A stretch of 23,143 nucleotides of DNA from DASQBT01 sp049578545 (GTDB lineage Bacteria > Pseudomonadota > Gammaproteobacteria > Burkholderiales > Thiobacillaceae), in assembly GCA_049578545.1 (NCBI GenBank), contig JBAUMF010000086.1, positions 1-23,143 on the forward strand, in the 5' to 3' direction. This document shows, piece after piece, positions 1 to 8,164 of this stretch (positions within the stretch are counted from its first letter, which is position 1; every line of letters starts with the position of its first letter). The notes under the pieces are model-generated. The model was not told where the DNA came from. It did not search any database and saw nothing but the letters and a program-made list of their open reading frames with translations. Position numbers and translations under genes: made by a program.

Positions 1-127
1 GTCCGGTTCGATGAGGGGGATGTGGAAACGGGGTTATGGTCAGGTTACTTGGGCACCGCCAGACGAAAGGGGCGGAAACAGACATACCAAACCTACGGCT
101 ACCGCGCCACATTCCTACTCTACCGAC
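1..127 (+). mobile_element. 3' end of a group II intron (partial, tentative)
   Basis: The window opens with GTCCGGTTCGATGAGGGG, which resembles the last strand of a bacterial group II intron domain V and the joiner that follows it. A CCTACTCTACCGAC stretch at about 114-127 resembles the 3' end of domain VI in such introns. The domain V 5' strand and the maturase gene would lie to the left, outside the window. Short frames through this stretch look like the non-functional translations often annotated at intron ends. The exact 3' splice site is not certain. This is recalled sequence resemblance, not a folded model. Confidence 0.42.
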
Positions 128-576
128 TAGCCGGCACAGCGGTAGGCTTGACAAAGGAGTCCCCATAGAAGCCCCCATTCGGATTATTCGTGCCACCGGC
201 AGACCCCGACCCCCTGCCGTCATTTGTGGCACGTTCGTTGAGAACCCAAGAAGCAGCGGTAACGGACGGCGATCTTGGTGCCCCGAACGACCGTGACCGG
301 CCAAGGCCAAACGGTCTGGACCTCCAAAAATAAAGGCGCCAATGCACGCCTTACGCCATTAAACTGCCGTCAGTAATTGCTATTCGGTTCGAGTCGTGCC
401 CCGAGTCTGAAAATGGCTCTTACTGAATTCCTGCTCGCCTATGTCTGGGATGGGTTTCTTAGTATTCTTCGTCTTCAGCCTGCCCTTTGAGGTTGACGGG
501 ATATAAAGATCGGACTCTGGTGACCCTACGTACGCTGTTGTGGACTTACCAAAGGACTTCTCGAAAAGAAAGCGTA
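128..576. other. gene-free stretch upstream of the TSUP permease gene
   Basis: No convincing gene is visible on either strand. Short frames here (for example minus strand 120-347 and 380-598) lack recognisable motifs and ribosome binding sites. No clear promoter could be assigned. If the intron reading at the left edge is right, the first part of this stretch is the 3' exon, that is, whatever target the intron entered. Confidence 0.5.
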
Positions 577-1359
577 ATGCATACTTGGATGAACTCACTG
601 GTCGGACTGTTTGTCGGAACCTTGGTAGGTGCGACAGGTGTTGGTGGCGGCGCCGTCATGACACCGCTGCTGATTCTGCTGATGGGCGTTGTACCTCATA
701 CCGCGGTCGGCACCGATCTGCTTTACGCATCCTTGACCAAGATGGTCGGTGTTAGTGTCCATAGTTCGCAGAAACGAGTCGACTGGAAGGTGGTGCGGCT
801 TCTTGCATCAGGCAGCCTGCCAGCGGCTATCGTCACCTTGATCTGGCTGCGTTGGGCTGAGTCGACTGGAATTTCTAATGGCGTGGTCATCGTAGCCTTG
901 GGCGTGATCCTGATAATTACGGCGTTGATGATGGTCTTGAGGCCCTTCCTAAACAGGATCGGGAAACACCTGCGCATCTCTGACCCCGCTCGCTTCATCA
1001 AGTATCAACCCGCCCTTACGATGCTAGCAGGCGTAATCCTGGGCTTCCTTGTGGCCCTGACATCAATCGGTGCGGGCGCCCTTGGTTCGGTGATGTTGGT
1101 GTTCTTGTATCCGTTGCGACTGACACCGGCAAAACTCGTGGCAACGGATCTGGCCCATGCCATTCCCCTTGCTCTAGTCGCTGGGGTAGGGCATATCCTG
1201 CTGGGCAATGTCGATTTCGCGTTGCTAGGATGGTTGTTGCTGGGATCAATACCCGGTGTCATGATCGGCGCTCATCTTGCCGGCAAGTTGCCAGATTCAG
1301 CTCTGCGCATCGCTATTGCCGTCGTCCTTGGGAGCGTCGGCCTAAGATTGCTCGACTGA
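577..1359 (+). CDS. TSUP (TauE/SafE, DUF81) family permease
   Basis: A 260-residue, very hydrophobic protein of the sulfite exporter TauE/SafE family. These inner-membrane proteins move small anions, often sulfite, sulfoacetate or other sulfur or organic anions. The N-terminal half has the family motif GATGVGGGAVMTPLL (about residues 18-32). The second half repeats the idea with ALTSIGAGALGSV, as expected for a protein built from two related halves. Seven to eight membrane segments can be drawn. The frame stays open 30 codons upstream to 487, but the methionine at 577 starts directly with a membrane-compatible sequence, so it is preferred. The upstream AAAGAAAG is only a weak ribosome binding site. 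The substrate cannot be read from the sequence, and the gene stands alone with no co-transcribed neighbour. Confidence 0.85.
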   Translation: MHTWMNSLVGLFVGTLVGATGVGGGAVMTPLLILLMGVVPHTAVGTDLLYASLTKMVGVSVHSSQKRVDWKVVRLLASGSLPAAIVTLIWLRWAESTGISNGVVIVALGVILIITALMMVLRPFLNRIGKHLRISDPARFIKYQPALTMLAGVILGFLVALTSIGAGALGSVMLVFLYPLRLTPAKLVATDLAHAIPLALVAGVGHILLGNVDFALLGWLLLGSIPGVMIGAHLAGKLPDSALRIAIAVVLGSVGLRLLD

Positions 1360-1738
1360 TATGCTCCTCCGCCCGCCAAGAAACCGATGGCGACAATGTT
1401 CTTGCGAAGAATTGTTTTGCAGGTAGCTCTGTTTCATCACGGGGAGACCTGACCAAGGTCGCAGCCATCGCCCCCCCGGGCTTTTGTGCAGACATGAAAC
1501 TGACACTATGGCAGATCAAGTCTTCGTTGCCGGAATGCCTGCCTGGTGCGAGGATGCGGTCAGTCGGTATCTCAAATGTATCTGACCACTTGGGGTCGTG
1601 CACGGAAGCACGTATCTCCAGATAACAGACGTGGAAATGGATCGTGGTGGATGCCTGCTTTGCGTTTCCGGGGTCGGCCAGTAAGGGACGGTTACACGTC
1701 GTGCCAGTTGAAGCAGGGTACCGCGAGATGAACGATAA
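1360..1738. other. gene-free stretch between permease and ABC exporter genes
   Basis: About 380 bases without a supportable gene. A plus-strand frame running through it from 1230 overlaps the permease and shows no family motif. Short frames starting near 1495-1510 have no recognisable product. It presumably holds the promoter of the ABC exporter, but no clear -35/-10 pair was found and no good terminator hairpin follows the permease. Confidence 0.5.
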
Positions 1739-3541
1739 TTGTGGATGCTCGACGATGCCCCAAACCCAACGGCAAGCCCAAGATCGCTCTCGGCATTAGA
1801 GGGCCTTTGGCCATTCCTGCGGCCCTATCGGGCAAGAATCGCGCTGGCATTCATCCTGCTGTGCCTGGGTTCGGCAACCATTCTGCTGGTGCCGCTGGCG
1901 TTTCGCGACCTCATCGATTTCGGCTTCGGGAGCAGAGAGCGGCCTGGTGGTAGCCTGCTCGGTGCGTTAAGTCTGAACGGGCATTTCATCGCCTTGTTCG
2001 GAATGGCCGCTTTCTGGGCACTTGCCGTGTCGTCGCGCTATTACACCGTGTCGTGGGTAGGGGAGCGGGCGACGGCCGATCTGCGCAGCGCGGTCTATGC
2101 TCGCGTATTGTCCCAATCGCCTCAATTCTTTGAGACCCTGCAGACGGGAGAAATACTGTCCCGACTGACCGGAGACACGACCCTGATTCAGACCGTGGTC
2201 GGCAGTTCGATTTCAATGGGCTTGCGCAGCCTGTTCCAGTTCATCGGCGGCATGATCATGCTGGCCGTAACCAGCCTCTATCTGTTTTCCCTGAATCTGG
2301 GTCTGATGGCATTGCTGACCCTGCCGATCCTCGCCATCGGCCGCAAGGTCAAAAAGTTGTCGCGGGAGTCTCAGGACCGGATCGCCGATGCTTCGGCACT
2401 GGCGGCTGAAATCCTCAACGCAATGCCGACCGTGCAGGCCTATACGCAGGAGCAGCAGGAAGCCAGGCGATTTGCCGACCGTACGGAAACGAGTTTCGTC
2501 ACCGCAATCAGGCGCACTCGATTGCGCTCGGCGCTCACGGCATTGATCATCACCGCAGTGATGGGAACGATCATCTTTGTTCTGTGGGTAGGGGCGCGCC
2601 AGGTTCACGCTGGCATCATGACCGGGGGTCAACTGGCATCCTTCGTTCTTTATGCGGCGCTGGTGGCTGGCGGTGTTGGCACTATGTCAGAAGTGTGGGG
2701 CGACGTGATGCGCGCCGCCGGCGCGACCGAACGGCTGCTGGATCTGCTGCACGCGGAGCCGGCCATCCGTGAGACATCCAGGCCGCAGGAGCCAGTGCAT
2801 CGGCAGCAGGCGGCAATCAGTTTCGATCATGTTACGTTCTGCTATCCTGCGCGTCCGCAAACGCGCGTGCTGGAAGACGTTTGCCTGGAAATCCCGCCGG
2901 GCGAAAGCATCGCACTGGTCGGGCCATCCGGTGCCGGCAAGACCAGCCTGTTCCAGCTCCTGCTGCGCTATTACGACGTGGCCGGCGGCTGTATCCGGCT
3001 CAACGGACAAGACATCCGCCAGTTGAGCTTGCACGATCTCCGCGAAGGCATCGCCATCGTGGCGCAAGACCCGGTGATTTTTTCGGCCAACGCCCTGGAG
3101 AACATACGGTACGGCCGCCCTTTGGCAAGCGATGAAGAAGTGATGCAGGCATCCAGAGCAGCTCTGGCGGACGAGTTTATTGACCGTTTACCTGAGGGTT
3201 ACCGGACCTTCCTCGGGGAACGAGGCACACGGTTGTCCGGCGGCCAGCGCCAGCGTATTGCAATCGCGCGCGCGATGCTGAAAGGTGCTCCGTTGCTGCT
3301 GCTTGATGAAGCCACCAGCGCCCTGGACGCGGAATCTGAAGTCCTGGTGCAGAAAGGCCTCAGCGCCGCCATGCAGGGGCGAACGACGCTGATCATCGCC
3401 CACCGGTTAGCGACGGTGCAGAAAGTCGACCGCATCGTGGTGTTGGACAGAGGACGGATCGTGGAAACCGGCACCCCGGAGAATCTTCGCAATCAGGGCG
3501 GGCTCTACGCGCGGCTGGCAGCACTGCAACTCAACTATTGA
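1739..3541 (+). CDS. MsbA/ABCB-type ABC exporter (fused membrane and ATPase domains)
   Basis: A half-transporter of up to 600 residues, expected to work as a homodimer in the inner membrane and to export a lipid, peptide or drug-like substrate with ATP. Residues about 25-320 form the six-helix exporter membrane domain. Residues about 350-600 form the ATPase, with Walker A GPSGAGKT near residue 395, the signature LSGGQRQRIAIARA from residue 499, Walker B LLLLDEATSALD with D523/E524, and an H-loop in IIAHRLATV. All catalytic motifs are intact and the length is normal for MsbA-like proteins. The longest frame begins with TTG at 1739; an ATG two codons later at 1745 is equally plausible, and neither has a strong ribosome binding site. 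No substrate gene is adjacent, so MsbA proper (lipid A flippase) is not claimed. Confidence 0.92.
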   Translation: MWMLDDAPNPTASPRSLSALEGLWPFLRPYRARIALAFILLCLGSATILLVPLAFRDLIDFGFGSRERPGGSLLGALSLNGHFIALFGMAAFWALAVSSRYYTVSWVGERATADLRSAVYARVLSQSPQFFETLQTGEILSRLTGDTTLIQTVVGSSISMGLRSLFQFIGGMIMLAVTSLYLFSLNLGLMALLTLPILAIGRKVKKLSRESQDRIADASALAAEILNAMPTVQAYTQEQQEARRFADRTETSFVTAIRRTRLRSALTALIITAVMGTIIFVLWVGARQVHAGIMTGGQLASFVLYAALVAGGVGTMSEVWGDVMRAAGATERLLDLLHAEPAIRETSRPQEPVHRQQAAISFDHVTFCYPARPQTRVLEDVCLEIPPGESIALVGPSGAGKTSLFQLLLRYYDVAGGCIRLNGQDIRQLSLHDLREGIAIVAQDPVIFSANALENIRYGRPLASDEEVMQASRAALADEFIDRLPEGYRTFLGERGTRLSGGQRQRIAIARAMLKGAPLLLLDEATSALDAESEVLVQKGLSAAMQGRTTLIIAHRLATVQKVDRIVVLDRGRIVETGTPENLRNQGGLYARLAALQLNY

Positions 3542-3741
3542 CCGGTTCGGCCAGTCAGGATGTTCGCTGCGTTGCGCGGCAGGAAGAGGGCAACCAGCAA
3601 CGGCCTGACGTCGCGGACGCGGCGAACGGCTCGCTTGAAGTCAAGCGTGGACGGTTACCGCGGCGGGCACGTGCATTTGGCTAAGTGCCATGCAAGCCGC
3701 TGGTTCATTGACGAAGTGACCGCGTTAGCTGCTGCGCCTTG

Positions 3742-4395
3742 CTACGGGTGCGGCCCCCAGTGCTTCTTCAGATCAGGCACGTTGCGGCTGTGGGTGATGA
3801 GCACTACCTCATCATCCGCCTGCAGTTCATCCCCTGGCTTGGGCAGTCTGAACTTGCCGTCCCGATAGCAGCACACCACTCTGCTGTCCTTGGGCAGATC
3901 CAGGGCGTCAATGGTCCCCGCCTCTTCCTCCTTGACAACGAAGCTGAACACCCGTGCCTCGTCCTTGATCATGGCCGACAACTCCAGCGGGTCGTGGCCG
4001 GCGACCATGTCGGCCAGGTAACGGCCGATGGTGCGGGCAGGCACGATGGTGTCCTCCAGACCCAGACCGATGCAGATGTGTTCGAACTCCGGGTCCTCGA
4101 TGCGGGTCACGACACGCTTGAATCCCAGCGATTTGCCTACCAGGCTGGCGATGATGTTGCTCTGGTCGTTGCCGGTGAGACAGAACACGAAGTCGGTCTG
4201 CTCAGGGTCCGCCTCGCGCAGGATGGCCGGCTTGCCGCCGTCACCCTGAATGAAACCGCAGTCCAGTTCCTCGGCGAGCGCGTCGATGCGTCCCTTATCC
4301 CGCTCGATGATCACGACCTCATGGCCGCGTTTAATCAGGGTGCGCGCAGTCATCACCGCTATCGCCCCTCCTCCGATGAACACTGCACGCATCAT
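3742..4395 (-). CDS. TrkA/KtrA-type potassium channel regulatory subunit
   Basis: A 217-residue cytoplasmic protein with one TrkA-N (RCK) domain followed by a TrkA-C domain. It gates a TrkH/KtrB-type potassium pore in response to bound nucleotide. The N-terminus has a Rossmann glycine motif (FIGGGAIA, about residues 6-13) and an acidic residue at the end of the second strand (VVIIERD), which normally favours NAD(H). Its size matches single-RCK KtrA/CeoB-like proteins, about half of the duplicated E. coli TrkA. It starts inside the stop codon of the upstream channel gene (ATGA overlap at 4392-4395), so the two are surely co-transcribed and probably translationally coupled. A second in-frame ATG follows immediately. 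Confidence 0.92.
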   Translation of the reverse strand: MMRAVFIGGGAIAVMTARTLIKRGHEVVIIERDKGRIDALAEELDCGFIQGDGGKPAILREADPEQTDFVFCLTGNDQSNIIASLVGKSLGFKRVVTRIEDPEFEHICIGLGLEDTIVPARTIGRYLADMVAGHDPLELSAMIKDEARVFSFVVKEEEAGTIDALDLPKDSRVVCCYRDGKFRLPKPGDELQADDEVVLITHSRNVPDLKKHWGPHP

Positions 4396-5851
4396 GCCTC
4401 CCGCTTCCTGCCAATCCAGGTGACAGGATACAACGTTACCAGCAGGGCAACGATCTCCAGGCGGCCGGCCAGCATGTCAAAGCACAGTACCAGCTTGTGG
4501 AGGTCGGGCAGATCACTGCTAGTGATCCCGGTGGAGAGACCCACGGTGCCGGTGGCGGAAACCACCTCGAACAGGGCGTCCAGGGCCGGGTAGCCATGGG
4601 CCAGGAAGACCAGCCAGGAAAGCACGATCACGGCAGCGAACAGGGCGATGATGAGGAGGGCATGGATCATGTCCTCTTCCATGAGCCGCCGGCCGCCCAG
4701 GCGCGCCTCCACGACCGCATGCTCCGGTGCGGCGGTGCGGCGCAGCAGTGTCTGGATGAGTCGCAGCAAGACCAGCACTCGCAGCAGCTTCACCCCTCCA
4801 GCTGTGGAGCCGAGACTGCCGCCGACGGCCATGGACAGGATGAGCAGGCCTTTGGGGAAAGCGTCCAGGCTGGCTATCGACAGGGCACTGAAGCCCGCTG
4901 TGCTCTGCGCTGAGACCGCCAGCAGGGCGCCCTGGCGCAGGGCTTCCGCCATTGGTGTGCCGGCTTGCCAAAACCACAGGGCCAGCAGCAGGGTGCCCCC
5001 CAGGCAGACTCCAGCCAGGGTACGCAGCTCCAGATCCCCCAATAGCTCGCCAATACCGCGGCGCCAGACGAAGAAATAAAGTGGGAGAGAGACGGCGCCC
5101 AGAAAGCTGACGAACACCACGGCAAAGGGGGCGAACGCCGGCAGCGCCCCCCCAGGCTCTGATCGAAGGTGGAGAATCCGCCCGTGGATATGGCGGACAG
5201 GGCGTGGGCCAAGGCATCGAAGGGCTCCAGACCCGCGGCCCAGATCAATAAACCGCCAGCCAGCGTGAGCAGCACGTAGACCGCCAGCACCCGGCGGGCG
5301 TGGGTACGTGTGGAGGAGACCTGGAGCTCAGCCCCCGACAACTCCACCAGCTTGCGGGTAGCCAGACCGCGTTGGGCCATGATGGCCACCGCCAGCACGG
5401 CAACGCCCAAGCCGCCATACCATTGCATCCAGGCCCGCACGAAGAGGAAGGAATGGGCTCGGTCCTGCAGCGTAGCAAGCGTGGTCAGACCGGTGGTGGT
5501 AACTCCGGAAACCGCCTCGAACACCGCGTCCATGGTCGTCAATCCGGCCGCCATCAAGGGCCAGCTCATGAGCAGCGGGCTGAGCACGAAGGCCAGGGTG
5601 ACGATGACCATGGCCTCGTTGCCCTGGATCTGATCCGGTGCCTGCACGCGGGAAAGAGGCCAGCCGATAGCCACCAGCAAGGCGATGACGGTGAGATAGC
5701 GCAAGCTGCTGGGATATTCGGCGTAAAACAGGGAGACGCCCAGGGGCGGCAGAGTCAGGAGGGCAAGAACCAGGGCGAGTTGCCCAAGATAGCGGCCCAG
5801 CACCGGCCAGCGCACGGCGTAGAGCAGGGTACTCTCCCCTTCCTTTCCCAC
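4392..5851 (-). pseudogene. trkH: TrkH/KtrB-type potassium uptake channel subunit, split by a frameshift
   Basis: This is the membrane pore partner of the adjoining TrkA-like protein. Reading from the GTG at 5851 (GGGAGG upstream), the first frame carries pore loops one and two (SGVTTTGLTT and AISTGGFSTF). It then leaves the family after FDQSLGG. The other frame continues LPAFAPFAVVFVSFLG and carries loops three and four (AQSTAGFSAL and SATGTVGLSTG) to the stop at 4392. The switch lies at seven consecutive G (plus-strand C at 5147-5153). One extra G, or a -1 slip there, would give one 486-residue protein of normal family length with all four filter loops. The rest looks well conserved, so this may be a sequencing indel, a phase-variable tract or a slippage site rather than a dead gene. 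Confidence 0.85.
5147..5153 (-). repeat. G7 homopolymer at the trkH frame break
   Basis: On the coding (minus) strand the codons are CTG GGG GGG CGC. The last base of CTG and the two GGG codons form the heptamer G GGG GGG, which fits the X XXY YYZ form of a -1 slip site. A -1 move joins the two trkH reading frames exactly. The same tract would be prone to replication or sequencing indels. Confidence 0.7.
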
Positions 5852-6359
5852 GAATCGGCCTCCCTGCCATTCCTGTCGCCGGCTGCTCAGCGCGGCAGAT
5901 GATCGCCCACTTCGGCGTGCTCAAACCAATTGAACCAGTACAGACCGGCCGGAATGACCCTCAGTCTTCTGCCGCCAGGCAGCGGCAGCAGCTCGCGTCA
6001 TCCAGGCAGCAAAGCATAGCCTTTGTGCCCCGTCTATTTTTGTTGGACCAGTTTACTATTTGCCGAGAGAAGTTGAAAAGTGGCTTCCCACGGGCCATGC
6101 CTGTGCAACGTTCGAAGCGAATATGCATCAACACGGGGTGGAATTCAACAGCTAGGGCATGCTTGCTGGAGCAGGATCCTTTTTGAATGCCTTACTGCGA
6201 TTCTCAGGAGACCTTTGAGCAGCAAGCAGTGAAATGCAATTCAGCGTCATTTTGAGAATACTGCCTGTAAGGGGCGCTTGCCTGTTCATTACAGACCCTC
6301 AACGCGGGGATGGAGTGAATTTTGTTACGTATTTGTGAGCCTGACCGGAACGGCTTCGC
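5852..6359. other. gene-free stretch upstream of trkH
   Basis: About 500 bases with no supportable gene on either strand. One plus-strand frame (5899-6186, 95 codons) has no recognisable motif and no good ribosome binding site. The stretch should contain the promoter of the trkH unit (minus strand). Beyond that I see nothing definite. Confidence 0.45.
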
Positions 6360-6800
6360 TCAAATAAATAACCTAACATTGGCGTGCCGGGCCGTGTCCA
6401 GGTAGGTGGCGGCCCCGGCCCGATCACTGATTTCCGGTATGAACTCCTCTTTCTTCCATCCGAAGAGAGCGACGGTCATCTGACAGGCAATCAGTTTGAC
6501 GCCCGCTTCGATGGACATATCGCGCAGCTCGGAAACAGGCGCGACGCCCTTGTTCTTCAGGGTTTTTTTCATCAGGGCGGTGGCCGCTGATTCAAATCCC
6601 GGAATGTTGGCCATCAGCATATTGGGCATGTTCCATTCGATCTCCTGAAACCATCACGGCCCCAACGGCATTTTCATGGGCATCGCCGGATTGCCCAGCG
6701 GGCTGATTGCGGGATTCAGGTCCCTTTTTCAGCAGCGATAGTCTGTAGAAGGTACGGAACACCGTGGCGCCGCCACGCCATGGCGGCGGCTGCGCCTGAA
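6360..6800 (-). pseudogene. DsrE-family (DsrE/DsrF-like) sulfur-relay protein, decayed
   Basis: The C-terminal 89 codons (6629-6360) read as a good DsrE-family end, with MPNMLMANIPGFE, the cysteine-bearing ACQMTVALFGWKKEEF and a final LFI. The piece before it continues the family in the same frame (NPAISPLGNPAMPMKMPLGP, then WFQEIEWN) but contains a TGA at 6656-6654. Still further upstream TFYRLSLLKK, typical of the family, lies in another frame because of one extra G near 6721-6725. Another frame change sits near 6775, and the true N-terminus is missing. With several independent lesions this is a pseudogene. Family members are small cytoplasmic proteins that carry or process sulfur through a conserved cysteine. 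Confidence 0.78.
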
Positions 6801-6856
6801 CCCGAAACCTAGCGATGTTCCTGTCAGGTATCGGACTGGTCGGTCCTTTTGAATGT

Positions 6857-7183
6857 TTACCTAATCGCCAGCAACTCCACCTCAAACACCAGCGTCGCAT
6901 TGGGGGGAATGACGCCACCTGCACCGCGGCTGCCGTAACCCATCTCCGGCGGGATGGTGAGTTTGCGCGTGCCGCCGACTTTCATTCCGGCGACACCCTG
7001 ATCCCAGCCGCGGATGACATGGCCTGCACCAAGCGGAAAATCAAAGGGGTCGTCACGATCCTTGCTGGAATCGAACTTGGTGCCGTCTGTAAGCCATCCG
7101 GTGTAATGCACGACGACGGTGTTTCCGGCTTTGGCTTCGTTGCCGCTACCGACCGCGAGGTCTTCGATGATGAGTTCTGTCAT
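6857..7183 (-). CDS. FKBP-type peptidyl-prolyl cis-trans isomerase
   Basis: A 108-residue, single-domain FK506-binding-protein isomerase that speeds prolyl bond rotation during protein folding. The family core is complete: VVVHYTGWLTDGTKFDSS near residues 23-40, FPLGAGHVIRGWDQGVAGM with the active-site tryptophan, and the C-terminal GVIPPNATLVFEVELL. No signal peptide is present, so it should act in the cytoplasm. The start at 7183 is supported by AAGGAG eight bases upstream. It lies downstream of the lipoprotein gene on the same strand, with a gap of about 180 bases. Confidence 0.95.
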   Translation of the reverse strand: MTELIIEDLAVGSGNEAKAGNTVVVHYTGWLTDGTKFDSSKDRDDPFDFPLGAGHVIRGWDQGVAGMKVGGTRKLTIPPEMGYGSRGAGGVIPPNATLVFEVELLAIR

Positions 7184-7366
7184 AAACGTCTCCTTAAAAT
7201 GGGTCTAAATCCAATATCTGGAATACATTGGCCCGATTTGCCTCGCAACGGGATCATTGCAAGGAGCGATGCCCTAACCCTAACCTTGACGCAGAGGGCG
7301 AGGATACAACGATGCGCGAACTCCCCTGAACGAAGCGATCCGGTTTCAACTCCTTTCAGTAGCCAA

Positions 7367-8080
7367 TTATATCGGCAGCAGGATGAAGCTTGCGGCATCG
7401 AAAACGCCGCTGCGGATAGCGCGGTTGGATTTATCCTCGATGACGCGGGCAATATTGTCCTGAGTGGCAATGATCTTGCCAAATTCACGCTCGAAACTCA
7501 GGTTGGCAGCGCCGTTACCCGTGCTGTTGGTCAGCAGCATGAGTTCGCCCCTTGCATTCCTGGCAGTGGACAGTTTCCACGCAACAACTTCGAAATTGCG
7601 TGCGGAGTTGTAGAGCTTTTGTGGGTCCAGGCTGTCCAGAAAGTACAGTTCGACCTTGTTGTCGTAGGACGCCATGGTCATGGTCAGCAGGCCTTGTATC
7701 AGCGACTTGATGCGGTCGCCGGTATAGTCTTCCTTGAAGGCAGTAAAAATGCTGGCTTTCCAGTTCAGCTTTTGCTTGGGAGAGAGGTACCAGTGATCAA
7801 GCGGTTCGAAGATTTCATTTACGGCCTGTTCCGGACCGAGGTAGCTGCTCTTGCGCCATTCCGCCGGATTGCGGCGATAAAGCTTCTCCGTTAGCAACTT
7901 CAGACTTGCCAGGACCTGTTGCTGGCTGATTTCAGTGACCGTGTCAATGTCGCCCTTGGCCAGATTGGTGACGCTGAACGGGCGGGCCGACGAGGTGCCA
8001 TCACTGCGCTGGATGGGCTGGGAGGAACAGGCCGTCAGCGCGAGAAAAATGATGCAGGCAAAAAAATAATTCACGACCAA
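7367..8080 (-). CDS. conserved lipoprotein of unknown function
   Basis: A protein of about 235 residues with a short hydrophobic signal ending in the lipobox LTAC (FFACIIFLALTAC|SS). It should be lipidated at that cysteine and anchored in the membrane facing the periplasm. The residue after the cysteine is Ser, not Asp, which by the usual +2 rule favours the outer membrane. The rest is soluble, with no domain I can name; notable stretches are LDHWYLSPKQKLNWKASIF and LYFLDSLDPQKLYNSARNFE. The frame opens at a TTG at 8080, but the GTG at 8074 gives a cleaner signal sequence; neither has a clear ribosome binding site. It follows selO by about 85 bases on the same strand. Confidence 0.78.
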   Translation of the reverse strand: MVVNYFFACIIFLALTACSSQPIQRSDGTSSARPFSVTNLAKGDIDTVTEISQQQVLASLKLLTEKLYRRNPAEWRKSSYLGPEQAVNEIFEPLDHWYLSPKQKLNWKASIFTAFKEDYTGDRIKSLIQGLLTMTMASYDNKVELYFLDSLDPQKLYNSARNFEVVAWKLSTARNARGELMLLTNSTGNGAANLSFEREFGKIIATQDNIARVIEDKSNRAIRSGVFDAASFILLPI

Positions 8081-8164
8081 ACTGGAAACCGTTTAGGCAC
8101 AAAGGGCAGCCAGGCTGCACTGATACGTGCGCAGTCCTTGTGTTCCTGGTGGCTGATGCATTTC

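Noticed and set aside
3541..3562. Imperfect hairpin after the ABC exporter as a terminator
   Set aside because: The stem is short with a mismatch and no T-run follows.
3739..4593. 284-codon plus-strand frame
   Set aside because: Antisense to the TrkA-like gene and the end of trkH; those have clear motifs, this frame has none.
6654..6656. In-frame TGA in the DsrE remnant as a possible selenocysteine codon
   Set aside because: Sec decoding genes are nearby, but the position is not the family's cysteine, no SECIS-like hairpin follows by eye, and the gene has other frame lesions.
7264..7282. CCCTAACCCTAACC, telomere-like
   Set aside because: Only about two units, between bacterial genes; chance occurrence.
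6815..7894. 359-codon plus-strand frame
   Set aside because: Antisense to the FKBP and lipoprotein genes, no motif, no ribosome binding site.
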